Assembly (NCBI RefSeq): GCF_005049235.1
Contig: NZ_SUMD01000018.1
Location: 1-53,424, forward strand
DNA: 53,424 nucleotides
DNA from: Rhodococcus oryzae
GTDB lineage: Bacteria > Actinomycetota > Actinomycetes > Mycobacteriales > Mycobacteriaceae
Reading direction: 5' to 3'
Both the position numbers and the translations under genes were made by a program. How positions within the stretch are numbered: position 1 is the first letter of the stretch; each line of letters opens with the position of its first letter. Of this stretch, positions 15,171 to 23,285 are shown piece by piece. The notes beneath the pieces are model-generated. The model did not search any database, was not told the origin of the DNA, and saw nothing but the letters and a program-made list of their open reading frames with translations.

Positions 15171-16322
15171 GCCGCAACCCGTGAACTCGATCCGCCGCTG
15201 GCCGCGGTGGATCTCGGCACGCTGCGCACCAATGCCGCGGACCTCGTGCGGCGCGCCGGTGGCACCCCGGTCCGGGTGGCCAGCAAGTCGGTTCGCTGCC
15301 GGGCGGTGCTCGAGGAGACGCTGGGTTCGGGGCTCACCGCGCAGGGTGGATTCCGGGGCATCATGTCCTACTCGCTGCGCGAGGCGATCTGGCTGGTCCG
15401 GCTCGGCGCGCGCGATGTGCTGATGGGATACCCGACCGTCGACCGGGGTGCGCTCGCAGAGCTCGCCTCCGACCCGCTGCTGCTCGAGTCGATCACGCTG
15501 ATGATCGACAACTCGGGCCAACTCGATGTGCTGCACGACGCGGCGGGCAGCACCTCGGTGCCTGCCCGGGTATGCCTGGACATCGACGCCTCGCTGCGGG
15601 TGGGCCCGCTCCATCTCGGCGTCCGTCGGTCGCCGCTGCGGACCCCCGACGAGGCCGCGGTTGTCGCCCGCGAGGCCAAGCGCCGCGGGTTCGTCGTGGT
15701 GGGCGTGATGTTCTACGAGGCCCAGATCGCAGGCCTGCCGGACACCAGCGCGCCGGTTCGGCTGGTCAAGCGCGCCTCCGCCGCCGAGCTCGCGACCAGG
15801 CGCACGGCGGTCGTGGATGCCGTCACCGCCACCGTCGGGGAGCTGCAGATCGTCAACAGCGGCGGCACCGGCTCGCTCGAGGTCAGCTCCGCCGACAGTT
15901 CGGTCACCGAGGTGACGGCCGGTTCCGGGTTGTACGTGCCGACCCTCTTCGACCGGTACAACGCGTTCACCCCGCGCCCGTCGGTGTACTTCGCGCTGTC
16001 CGCGGTCCGCAAGCCGACGTCGCGCATCGCCACCCTGTTCGGCGGCGGCTACATCGCGTCCGGCCCCGCGGGCCCCACACGGGTGCCGACCCCCGTCTGG
16101 CCCGCGGGTCTCAAGCTCACCAGGAACGAGGGCGCGGGCGAGGTCCAGACCCCGGTGACCGGCGATCCGGCAGCGGCCCTTCGGATCGGGGACCGCGTCT
16201 GGTTCCGGCACGCCAAGGCAGGCGAGCTCTGCGAGCGGTTCAACGAGCTGCACCTCGTCGAGGCCGACGGGACCCGCACCCCGGTGCCGACCTTCCGCGG
16301 CGAGGGGCAGTGCTTCGGCTAG
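15108..16322 (+). CDS. Amino acid deaminase/aldolase-like PLP protein (alanine-racemase N-terminal fold)
   Basis: 404 residues. An alanine-racemase-type TIM barrel at the N-terminus (PLAAVDLGTLRTNAADLVRRAGGTPVRVASKSVRCR, where the Lys in ASKSVR is the expected PLP Schiff-base lysine) is followed by a C-terminal D-serine-dehydratase/D-threonine-aldolase-like domain (VWFRHAKAGELCERFNELHLVE, with the His and Cys that bind metal in this family). Expected chemistry is PLP- and metal-dependent cleavage or deamination of a hydroxy-amino acid. The ATG at 15108 or the duplicated ATG at 15144 may be the true start. The promoter carries the TetR operator. The stop codon overlaps that of the opposite gene (CTAG). 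Confidence 0.83.
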   Translation: MTSTRERLDSYAMTSTRERLDAATRELDPPLAAVDLGTLRTNAADLVRRAGGTPVRVASKSVRCRAVLEETLGSGLTAQGGFRGIMSYSLREAIWLVRLGARDVLMGYPTVDRGALAELASDPLLLESITLMIDNSGQLDVLHDAAGSTSVPARVCLDIDASLRVGPLHLGVRRSPLRTPDEAAVVAREAKRRGFVVVGVMFYEAQIAGLPDTSAPVRLVKRASAAELATRRTAVVDAVTATVGELQIVNSGGTGSLEVSSADSSVTEVTAGSGLYVPTLFDRYNAFTPRPSVYFALSAVRKPTSRIATLFGGGYIASGPAGPTRVPTPVWPAGLKLTRNEGAGEVQTPVTGDPAAALRIGDRVWFRHAKAGELCERFNELHLVEADGTRTPVPTFRGEGQCFG

Positions 16323-19300
16323 AGGTGTGTCCGCATGAACGCGCCGAGTTCGGTCAGTCCGGCGGGAGTGGTCGGTAGGTAGTCGGTCAGCCCCGGGGAG
16401 CGGACGATCACGGCGCGCCATTTTCCGCGGGAGAGAGCCACGTTGAGTCGGTTCCTGGACAGCAGGAAGCCCATGCCTCGGGGAACCTCGTCGGCCGAGG
16501 ACGCCGTCATCGACATCAGCACCACCGCGGCCTCCCGGCCCTGGAACTTGTCGACGGTGCCCACGAGGACCTCGTCGAGTCCCGCATCGGCGAGGGTCCG
16601 GCGGAGCAGGCTCACCTGGGCATTGAAGGGGGCGACGACGAGGATGTCCGACTGCGCGAGCGGGCGGGTGTCCTCGCCTGCACCGGGTGTCCACGGGGTG
16701 CCGAGCAACGCGCGCACCTCCGCCGCGATGGCCTCGGCCTCCTCGACGGACTCCGTCGAGTTGCCGCGGTGCTCGACGTACAGGGCAACAACGCCGGGTT
16801 CCACGCCAGCGAGGGCGCGGGCGGTGGTCGCCGACTCCTGCGAGTGCAGCCGTCCGTCGTAGGACAGGTCCGAGACCGCCGCACACACCGCTGGGTGCAT
16901 CCGCCAGGTCCGGTCCAGGAAGTAGCCGAGCTCAGGTGGCAGCGCGCCGTGACCCTCCGCCAACCAGCCAAGGGCGGAGGTGTCCACCGGCTCCGGATGG
17001 GTGCCCTGGCTGACCTGCGGCAGCTGCTGAGGGTCGCCCAGCAGTAGCAGGTTGCGTGCGGAGATCGCCACCGCGACGGTGTTGGCGAGCGAGAACTGGC
17101 CGGCCTCGTCGACCACCAATAGGTCCAGGCTGCCTGCGGGAACCCGGGCGGTGTGCGCGAGATCCCATGCGGTCCCGCCGATCACGCAGCCCGTCGGCTC
17201 GTGCTCGGTGAGGAAGGCCGCGAGTCCGCTGGACTCGACCTTCGTCCACGCCGGGTTCTCGGCCAGACCGGAACCGGGCTTCTTCGCGACCCACTCGCCG
17301 GGCACCCCGGCGCGCACGATCCCGTCGAGCATGTTCTCGACCACCGAATGTGATTGGGCGACAACGCCGATTCGCCAGCCGTGCCGATTCACCAGCTCGG
17401 CGACCACCGCGGCGCCGGTGTGGGTCTTGCCGGTTCCGGGTGGCCCCTGCACCGCGAGGTAGGAGTCGTCGAGGTCGCGCAGTGCTGCGACGATCGCGGC
17501 GGCCCTGTGGTCCGGGTCGGCGACGGGGAGCGGATTGCCGGCGCGCGTGCGGGGCGGCACCCGGCGCAGCACGTCGACGGCGGCCGAGGCGGGCATCGAC
17601 GGCAGGGCCGCGGCCATCGCGGCGGCCTGTTCGGCGATCGCGGCTTCGATGGCGACCGTCCGGACCGGCTGGCCGGGGGCCAGGGCCATCGGTAGGACGG
17701 CGTGCGGGCCGGTGCCGGTCGGCTCTAGTTCCTCCACGACCGCCACCTCGCGTGGCTCGCCGTCGGGCCCGACCTCCTCCTCGAGCGCGAGGACCGTGAC
17801 GAGGACGGCGCCGCGGGTACGCGGGTCGTCGGAGCCGATCCCGGTGCCCTGCTCGTAGAGGGCGTACAGCTGGTCGCCGACGCGCACCGTGGTGCCTGCG
17901 CCCCAGTGTCCGGCGAGGCGAACATGCCTGCGCTGCTTGCGTTGCCGCGGGGTGCTCTTGTGCCACTCCACGGGCACCTCGGCCCGCTCGGCCACCAGCA
18001 CGTCGGCGGACTCCGCCCACTCGTCCTCGGGCTGGACGAGCCGGTCGAAGTGCGCCCACCAGAACGGTTTGCGCTCGCGTCGGTGGTAGCCGACCGCGGC
18101 GGCCATCAGGGCCGCGGCCCGCTGGTCGTCGGTGCGCTCACCGGGCAGGGCGTCGCCGACATGGTCGCGGAGCGCGGTCTCGGCCGCGCTCGCTTCCTCG
18201 ACGGGCGCCGAGATCACCTGCTGCGCCGGGTGCGGCTGCACTCCGTGCTCGGCCGCGACGGCCCGCAGCCAGTCCCGCAGCCGCAGCGTGGAGACGCAGT
18301 CGTACTCGTTGTAGTCGGCGATCGCCTTCAGGAGGTCCTGTGCCTCGCGCTCGCGCCCCGCGTCGCGCAGCGCGCAGTAGTTCGAGTAGGCGACGATCGA
18401 GGCGGCGGCGTTGGTCACGTCGCCGTCGCGTAGCTGCTCGCCCATGTACAGGGGTTCGAGCTTCTTGATCGAGTACGACGAGGCGCCGACCCGGACCGCG
18501 CCGCGGACCACCGGGTACAGGTCGACGAGCACGTTCTCCCGCAGCAGCGTATCCACCGATTCCTCGCCGACGCCGTAGCGGCCGGCCAGCCGCAGCAGCG
18601 CGGTCTTCTCGTAGGCCGCGTAGTGGTAGACGTGCATGCCGGGGAAACGTGTGCGGCGCTCGGCGACGTAGTCGAGGAAGTCGAGCAGGGCGCGGCGCTC
18701 CTGGGCACGATCGTGCGCCCAGAACGGGCGGAAGGTCCCGTCGGTCTCCGTCACGCCGAACAGGTACTCGAGGCCCCAGTCGGTGGACCCGTCCTCCGCC
18801 CACAGCGGGTCGCCCTCGAAGTCGAAGAAGATGTCGCCCGGGTCGGGCTCCGGGACGGCGGCGAGCGCGCTCGCTCCGTCGATCACCTCGTACACGGGGG
18901 CGTGCGAGCGCTCCTGCCGGACCTGTGCGGCCGCCTGGGCCCGCAGTCCGCCGAAGGTGCGTGCGCTCATGCCCTCGACCGGCCCGGTGTGGTCGGCGAG
19001 GGCGTCGAGGTCCGCGACGCCACCGCGAATCAGCTTCTCCCGCTGCGAGAATCGCATACCGGCCACCAGCAGCAGGTCCCGGGTCCGCACGATCTCCGGC
19101 GTGCACTGCTCGCACCGGCCGCAACCGCGGTAGCGCGGATCGGACCAGGCCACGGGCGCCTGCTCGCGGTGGTGCCCGTCGAGGATCCGGACCAGCTCGT
19201 CGCGACGCTGTCGGAACACCGGCGCGATGTCGCCCAGTGCGAAGTCCGCGGTGCTGTGATCGCCGAGGACCAGCGTGGCGTGCGGCGCGGCGGGGACGCC

Positions 19301-19774
19301 GTCCGCGGTCAGTGCGTCCGCGTAGGCCGCCAGCTGCAGCAGGGCGGTGACCTTGGCGTGGCGCGAGAGCTTGGTGTCGACCACCACGTACCGGTCGCCC
19401 TCACGCACCAGGAAGTCGCAGAAGCCGAGGAAGCGTCCGTCGAAGAAGGTGCCCTGGTAGATCACGTCCGCGCCCGACCGGGCCGCTGCCACCGTGGCCT
19501 TGTTCGCCCGGGTCAGCTCCTCCCAGTCCAGGCGCGGTCGGTCGATCCGCACCACGCCGTCCCCGAAGCGCTCGACGTACCGTTCGAGCTGACGCTGTTC
19601 GTGCGCGTCGCCGAGCTCGGACGTCCGGGCCAGCATCGGGTCCGTCCGGTCGGCGCCTGCCGGTTCGATCCGCCCCAGCTTCGCGTCGAGCAGGCGCAGC
19701 AGCGCGTACTCACACTCCGCGGCCTGGGACAAGTCGCTGGCGCTGAAGATCAACACGTCGTCGAGGAGGAACAC
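16319..19774 (-). CDS. TM0106-family RecB-like nuclease fused to RNase H-like exonuclease and SF1 helicase
   Basis: 1151 residues with three modules. First, a Cas4/RecB-like PD-(D/E)xK nuclease: FCDFLVREGDRYVVVDTKLS, then QLAAYADAL, and a CGRCEQC cluster that could hold part of an Fe-S centre. Second, an RNase H-like 3'-5' exonuclease-type domain (IFFDFEGDPL, HVYHYAAYEKTALL, IADYNEYDCVSTLRLRDWL). Third, a superfamily-1 helicase with Walker A GPPGTGKTHTGA, motif II VVDEAGQFS, GDPQQLPQVSQG and the late motifs VGTVDKFQGREA and NRLNVALSRGK. It probably acts in DNA repair or processing. The GTG at 19774 is chosen because family members begin at this FLLDD segment and a GATAGT box lies 7 nt upstream. 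Confidence 0.88.
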   Translation of the reverse strand: MFLLDDVLIFSASDLSQAAECEYALLRLLDAKLGRIEPAGADRTDPMLARTSELGDAHEQRQLERYVERFGDGVVRIDRPRLDWEELTRANKATVAAARSGADVIYQGTFFDGRFLGFCDFLVREGDRYVVVDTKLSRHAKVTALLQLAAYADALTADGVPAAPHATLVLGDHSTADFALGDIAPVFRQRRDELVRILDGHHREQAPVAWSDPRYRGCGRCEQCTPEIVRTRDLLLVAGMRFSQREKLIRGGVADLDALADHTGPVEGMSARTFGGLRAQAAAQVRQERSHAPVYEVIDGASALAAVPEPDPGDIFFDFEGDPLWAEDGSTDWGLEYLFGVTETDGTFRPFWAHDRAQERRALLDFLDYVAERRTRFPGMHVYHYAAYEKTALLRLAGRYGVGEESVDTLLRENVLVDLYPVVRGAVRVGASSYSIKKLEPLYMGEQLRDGDVTNAAASIVAYSNYCALRDAGREREAQDLLKAIADYNEYDCVSTLRLRDWLRAVAAEHGVQPHPAQQVISAPVEEASAAETALRDHVGDALPGERTDDQRAAALMAAAVGYHRRERKPFWWAHFDRLVQPEDEWAESADVLVAERAEVPVEWHKSTPRQRKQRRHVRLAGHWGAGTTVRVGDQLYALYEQGTGIGSDDPRTRGAVLVTVLALEEEVGPDGEPREVAVVEELEPTGTGPHAVLPMALAPGQPVRTVAIEAAIAEQAAAMAAALPSMPASAAVDVLRRVPPRTRAGNPLPVADPDHRAAAIVAALRDLDDSYLAVQGPPGTGKTHTGAAVVAELVNRHGWRIGVVAQSHSVVENMLDGIVRAGVPGEWVAKKPGSGLAENPAWTKVESSGLAAFLTEHEPTGCVIGGTAWDLAHTARVPAGSLDLLVVDEAGQFSLANTVAVAISARNLLLLGDPQQLPQVSQGTHPEPVDTSALGWLAEGHGALPPELGYFLDRTWRMHPAVCAAVSDLSYDGRLHSQESATTARALAGVEPGVVALYVEHRGNSTESVEEAEAIAAEVRALLGTPWTPGAGEDTRPLAQSDILVVAPFNAQVSLLRRTLADAGLDEVLVGTVDKFQGREAAVVLMSMTASSADEVPRGMGFLLSRNRLNVALSRGKWRAVIVRSPGLTDYLPTTPAGLTELGAFMRTHL

Positions 19775-19844
19775 GGGGACGACTATCGCAGACGGCACCG
19801 ACCGAGCCGGGCGAACGCCACCCGGATCCGGGTGCGGGCGGTCG

Positions 19845-20348
19845 TCAGCCGCGTCCCCCGCAGGCCGCCGAGACCCCGGCCAGGGTCTGGGCCGCCGCCA
19901 ACTCGGCGTCGAGCGCCGCGTCCGCCAGCACGTCGGGGTCGGCGGGATGGTCGATGCCGAGCACCGTCACCGGGCGGCCGCCGGCCGGGGTCAGCGTCAG
20001 TCGGGCGCCGGGCGCGAACCCGGGAGCGGGCTCGGGCGGTACGACGCCCGCCGCGGCCAGCGCGCGCAGCGTTGCGTCCCAGCCGGTCGGGCCGAGCGCG
20101 ACGATCACCCGCACCCAGCGGCTGACCTCGGCGTACTCCCGATCCAGCCACGACGCGTCGCCGACCGCGGAGACGACCCGGGTCCCGAACAGGTGCTGGC
20201 CCGGCGCGCGCAGCCCGGTGGGTCGGGAGGCGACACCGATACGGTGCAGCGACCCGGCGATCCGGTCCTCTGCGGCCGGGTCCGGTGCCGGGTCCACGAT
20301 CAGCAGCTTGGGCAGGGTGTCGCCGTATCCGGTCACAATCGTCGACAT
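19845..20348 (-). CDS. Degenerate family-5 uracil-DNA-glycosylase-like protein
   Basis: 167 residues from an ATG that shares two bases with the ATG of the divergent sirtuin gene. The middle and C-terminal parts follow the UdgB pattern: VRVIVALGPTGWDATLRALAAAGV, then GFAPGARLTL and TVLGIDHPADPDVLAD, where active family-5 enzymes have a conserved HPS motif. The [4Fe-4S] cysteines are missing (a single Cys remains near the C-terminus) and the N-terminal motif with the catalytic residues is not recognisable. It is therefore either a non-catalytic relative or a decaying gene. The assignment rests on pattern resemblance only. Confidence 0.5.
   Translation of the reverse strand: MSTIVTGYGDTLPKLLIVDPAPDPAAEDRIAGSLHRIGVASRPTGLRAPGQHLFGTRVVSAVGDASWLDREYAEVSRWVRVIVALGPTGWDATLRALAAAGVVPPEPAPGFAPGARLTLTPAGGRPVTVLGIDHPADPDVLADAALDAELAAAQTLAGVSAACGGRG
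20334..20339 (+). promoter_or_regulatory. -10-like box of sirtuin gene
   Basis: CACAAT 7 nt before the ATG at 20347; it lies inside the coding sequence of the divergent gene. Confidence 0.4.
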
Positions 20349-21114
20349 GAGCCCCATTGAACCCGATCCGGCGCTGCTCGACGCGGCCCGCACCGCGGCC
20401 CGGGTGGTGATGTTCTCCGGGGCGGGCATGTCCGCGGAGTCCGGCGTGCCCACGTTCCGCGACACGCTCACCGGGCTGTGGCAGCGGTTCGACCCGACCG
20501 AGCTGGCCACCCCGCAGGCGTGGGAACGCGATCGCGAGCTGGTCTGGGCCTGGTACCAGTGGCGAAGCGCGCTGGTGCGGCGGGTCCAGCCGAACGCCGG
20601 TCACCGCGCAGTGGCGGACTGGGCACGGTTCGCCGAACTGGCGGTGGTCACCCAGAACGTCGACGATCTGCACGAGCGGGCCGGCTCGGACGTCGCCGCG
20701 CACCTGCACGGCAGCCTCTTCGCGTCGCGGTGCAGTGCGTGCGGAACGGCGGCGCACGTCGACGTCATGCCGGATCGACTGCCGGTGGAACGTCTTTCGC
20801 CACCCAAGTGCGCGGCGTGCGGCGAGGCGGTCCGGCCGGGCGTGGTGTGGTTCGGCGAGCCGTTGCCGCAGGCGGCGTGGGACGCCGCGGAGGATGTCGT
20901 CGAGGGCTGCGACCTGATGGTGGTCGTCGGCACCTCGGGGATGGTGTACCCGGCGGCAGAACTCCCTGCGCGGGCGGCCGCGTCGGGTGCGACGGTGGTC
21001 GAGATCAATCCGGAGCCAACCGAATTGACCGCCGTGGCAACCCATTGCTGGCGGGCCACCGCGGCCCAGGCGCTGCCTGCGCTGGTGGCGGCCTGCGCTC
21101 CGGCCGGGCGCTGA
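20347..21114 (+). CDS. SIR2/CobB-type NAD-dependent protein deacylase
   Basis: 255 residues of a sirtuin. NAD-binding GAGMSAESGVPTFRD near the N-terminus, TQNVDDLHERAG, the catalytic His in HLHGS, a zinc ribbon made of CSAC and CAAC pairs, VVWFGEPLP, and VVGTSGMVYPAAELP. The segment WAWYQWRSALV contains the Tyr-x-x-Arg pair that in class III sirtuins (SIRT5, CobB) recognises the carboxylate of succinyl- or malonyl-lysine, so desuccinylase/demalonylase activity is likely besides or instead of deacetylation. Its ATG overlaps the start of the divergent UDG-like gene. Confidence 0.92.
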   Translation: MSPIEPDPALLDAARTAARVVMFSGAGMSAESGVPTFRDTLTGLWQRFDPTELATPQAWERDRELVWAWYQWRSALVRRVQPNAGHRAVADWARFAELAVVTQNVDDLHERAGSDVAAHLHGSLFASRCSACGTAAHVDVMPDRLPVERLSPPKCAACGEAVRPGVVWFGEPLPQAAWDAAEDVVEGCDLMVVVGTSGMVYPAAELPARAAASGATVVEINPEPTELTAVATHCWRATAAQALPALVAACAPAGR

Positions 21115-21129
21115 ACAGGCAGCTTCGTC

Positions 21130-21768
21130 CTAGAAGGTCCGAAGCGCCTCACGACTGAGCTGGTAGCCGTGCCCGGAAATGTCGTTGGCGCAGAGCAATC
21201 CGCCCTCGGTGCTCAGGCAGCCGAAGTCGCCCATCCGGATGCTGCTGCCGTAGGGCAGCACCTTGCTGCCCCGGGTGACCAGCGGCCTGGGCAGACACAC
21301 ACCTGCGGCGACGCCCTCGTCGGTGATCATCGCGTAGTCGGGGAACCACTGGCACGGTTCCTTCGCATCCGCGGGTTTGGCCGCGGACGGATAGGTGTGG
21401 TCGGTGACCTCGCACAGCAGCACGGTCGGCTCCTTCGGCGTCGAGCAGCGGATGTTGCCGCTCGGTGTCGTGAAGTGGAAGCCGATGGTGGGCGCGGCGG
21501 GGGAGGAGTCGGTCTCCTTCGCGTCGTGGTAGGTCTCGGGGTCGACCGGGGACCCGGCGTCGATCCGGGTGGCGTCGGTGGCGGCACCGGGATTCGGCGG
21601 GCGCGGCGGTGTCGGCATTCCGGAGGTGGCGGGGGTGCCCCAGTCCTTGGCGGCGACCGCAGTCCCCTCGATGCCCGCGCCCCCGCATCCGCTCACCGCC
21701 GTGCCGATCGCGACGACGCCGAGGACGCGGAGGAGGGCGGGGGCACATGCGAGGAACCGTCGCGGCAT
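21130..21768 (-). CDS. DUF6636-like lipoprotein
   Basis: 212 residues. The signal peptide ends in a lipobox (TAVSGC), followed by a Pro/Thr-rich linker to about residue 90. The globular part begins FHFTTPSGNIRCS and contains five more cysteines (LLCEV, EPCQW, VCLP, GCLS, LLCAND), spaced as in DUF6636 proteins of actinobacteria and probably disulfide-bonded outside the membrane. Function unknown. The start is supported by a GATAGT box 6 nt upstream. Confidence 0.75.
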   Translation of the reverse strand: MPRRFLACAPALLRVLGVVAIGTAVSGCGGAGIEGTAVAAKDWGTPATSGMPTPPRPPNPGAATDATRIDAGSPVDPETYHDAKETDSSPAAPTIGFHFTTPSGNIRCSTPKEPTVLLCEVTDHTYPSAAKPADAKEPCQWFPDYAMITDEGVAAGVCLPRPLVTRGSKVLPYGSSIRMGDFGCLSTEGGLLCANDISGHGYQLSREALRTF

Positions 21769-21774
21769 CGGTCG

Positions 21775-21780
21775 ACTATC
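21775..21780 (-). promoter_or_regulatory. -10-like box of DUF6636 lipoprotein gene
   Basis: GATAGT on the minus strand, 6 nt before the ATG at 21768. Confidence 0.4.
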
Positions 21781-21817
21781 TCAGATGATTTCGTGCCGCT
21801 GCGCGGTGTGCTGACGG

Positions 21818-21823
21818 CACAAT
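21818..21823 (+). promoter_or_regulatory. -10-like box of hydrolase gene
   Basis: CACAAT, 6 nt before the ATG at 21830. The same hexamer precedes the sirtuin gene. Confidence 0.4.
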
Positions 21824-21829
21824 GTCCCG

Positions 21830-22444
21830 ATGCCATTCTTCTCGGGGGTCAGCGGGCAGGTTCACTATCGACATTGGCCGGTGCCAGATCCGGTCGTCGT
21901 CGTGGTGTTCCTGCACGGGTTGGGCCAGCACAGCGGTAACTATCACCGGTTCGGACGGGCCATGTCTGCCGAGCACATAGAGGTGTGGGCCCTCGACCAC
22001 ATCGGCCATGGTCTGTCGGAGGGCGACCTCGGGGTGATCGGTCCGCTGCCAGGACTGGGCGACAATGCCCTGCGGTTGGCCGCGATCGCCGAGGAACAGC
22101 ATCCGGATCTGCCGGTGATCGTGATGGGGCACTCTCTCGGCGCGGCCGCGGCGCTCGCCGCGATCGAGGCGGAGCCGGAGAGGTTTCACGCGGCCGTGCT
22201 CAGTGCACTCCCTCGGGTCATCTCCTCGCGGCCGCCGATCGCCATGGGGCTGCCGATCCTGACCCTGCACGGCGTCGACGACAGGATGGCGCCGATCGAC
22301 CCGGTCCGGTCGTGGGCGGCGGCACTGCCGTCCGCGACGTTGCGCGAATACCCGGACGCCGGTCACGATCTGCTGCACGAACCGGTCCAGCGGGTGGTGG
22401 CTTCCGACGTCGCGGCCTTCGTGCTGGGTACCGTTCAGGAATGA
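21830..22444 (+). CDS. Alpha/beta hydrolase (monoacylglycerol-lipase-like)
   Basis: 204 residues, shorter than usual because the lid region is very small. Oxyanion-loop HGLGQHSGNYHRFG, the nucleophile elbow GHSLGAAAALA (Ser near residue 104), Asp in HGVDDRMAP and His in GHDLLHEP complete the triad. The HGLGQHSG and DHIGHGLSEG motifs are those of the monoacylglycerol lipase/lysophospholipase group. Its stop codon overlaps the next start (ATGA), coupling it to the maleylpyruvate-isomerase-type gene. Confidence 0.87.
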   Translation: MPFFSGVSGQVHYRHWPVPDPVVVVVFLHGLGQHSGNYHRFGRAMSAEHIEVWALDHIGHGLSEGDLGVIGPLPGLGDNALRLAAIAEEQHPDLPVIVMGHSLGAAAALAAIEAEPERFHAAVLSALPRVISSRPPIAMGLPILTLHGVDDRMAPIDPVRSWAAALPSATLREYPDAGHDLLHEPVQRVVASDVAAFVLGTVQE

Positions 22445-23196
22445 CACCGGACCAACACCTCGAGACGCTGCGAACCGAGGGGCTGCGGCTCGCCGCGATG
22501 CCCGCGGCGGCGCTCGACGCCCATGTCCCCACGGTGCCGGGGTGGACCCTGGAACGGGTCGTGCGGCACACCGGGCGGGTACACCGATGGGTGCGGACGA
22601 CGCTCGCGGCGGGGCCGGGAGCCGAGTTGGACGGGGCCGCGCAGCCGGAGTCGCTGCCCCGCGGCCCGGACTGCCTGCCTGCGTATCGGGAATCCCTCGA
22701 GCAGCTCCTGGCCGAGATCTCCGCCCACGATTTCGGCCGCGGCGCACCGACGTTCGCGGGTCCCGGCACCGTGGGGTTCTGGGCGCGCAGGCAGGCCCAC
22801 GAGGTGGCGGTGCACCGGGTGGATGCGGCCGATGCGCTGCACGCCGCGGGTGGCCCCCCGCCGGAGGACATTTCCGCGGAGTCGGCCGCGGACGGCGTGG
22901 ACGAGTGGGCCCGCCTGATGTTGGTCCGCGCCCTGCCAGCCGATCGGATCCCACCGGAGCTGCACGGCAGAACCGTGCACCTGCACGGCACCGACACCGA
23001 GGATGCGGAATGGCTGCTGCGGTTCGGACCCGAGGGGGTCACCGTCGCGGCCGGGCACGCCAAGGGCGATGTCGCGGTCCGCGGCACCGCGCAGGAGCTG
23101 CTGCTTACGATGTGGCGGCGACGACCGCTCGCGGCGCTCGAGGTGTTCGGCGATGTCACCGTGGCGCAGCGGCTGGTGGACGCGGCCCGGATCTAG
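22441..23196 (+). CDS. Maleylpyruvate isomerase family mycothiol-dependent enzyme (TIGR03083)
   Basis: 251 residues. The N-terminal DinB/MDMPI-type four-helix bundle has HVPTVPGWTLERVVRHTGRVHRWV and WARRQAHEVAVHRVDAADAL, which supply the metal-binding histidines, and the C-terminal domain (RTVHLHGTDTEDAEWLLRFGPEGVTV) resembles the sterol-carrier-like domain of this family. Such proteins use mycothiol as cofactor or thiol-transfer partner. Coupled by ATGA overlap to the upstream hydrolase; the substrate is unknown. Confidence 0.85.
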   Translation: MTPDQHLETLRTEGLRLAAMPAAALDAHVPTVPGWTLERVVRHTGRVHRWVRTTLAAGPGAELDGAAQPESLPRGPDCLPAYRESLEQLLAEISAHDFGRGAPTFAGPGTVGFWARRQAHEVAVHRVDAADALHAAGGPPPEDISAESAADGVDEWARLMLVRALPADRIPPELHGRTVHLHGTDTEDAEWLLRFGPEGVTVAAGHAKGDVAVRGTAQELLLTMWRRRPLAALEVFGDVTVAQRLVDAARI

Positions 23197-23285
23197 CCGA
23201 GCGAGCGCGGAGGTGGAACCGCGTCGGGCGCGTGTGCGTCCAACCGGAACAGGGGCACGTAGTCGGGGACGGACGGTTGATCAGG

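Noticed and set aside
14367-16886. 839-codon antisense frame over tetR and the PLP enzyme gene
   Set aside because: The opposite strand carries clear domain motifs and the operators; this frame shows no family motif.
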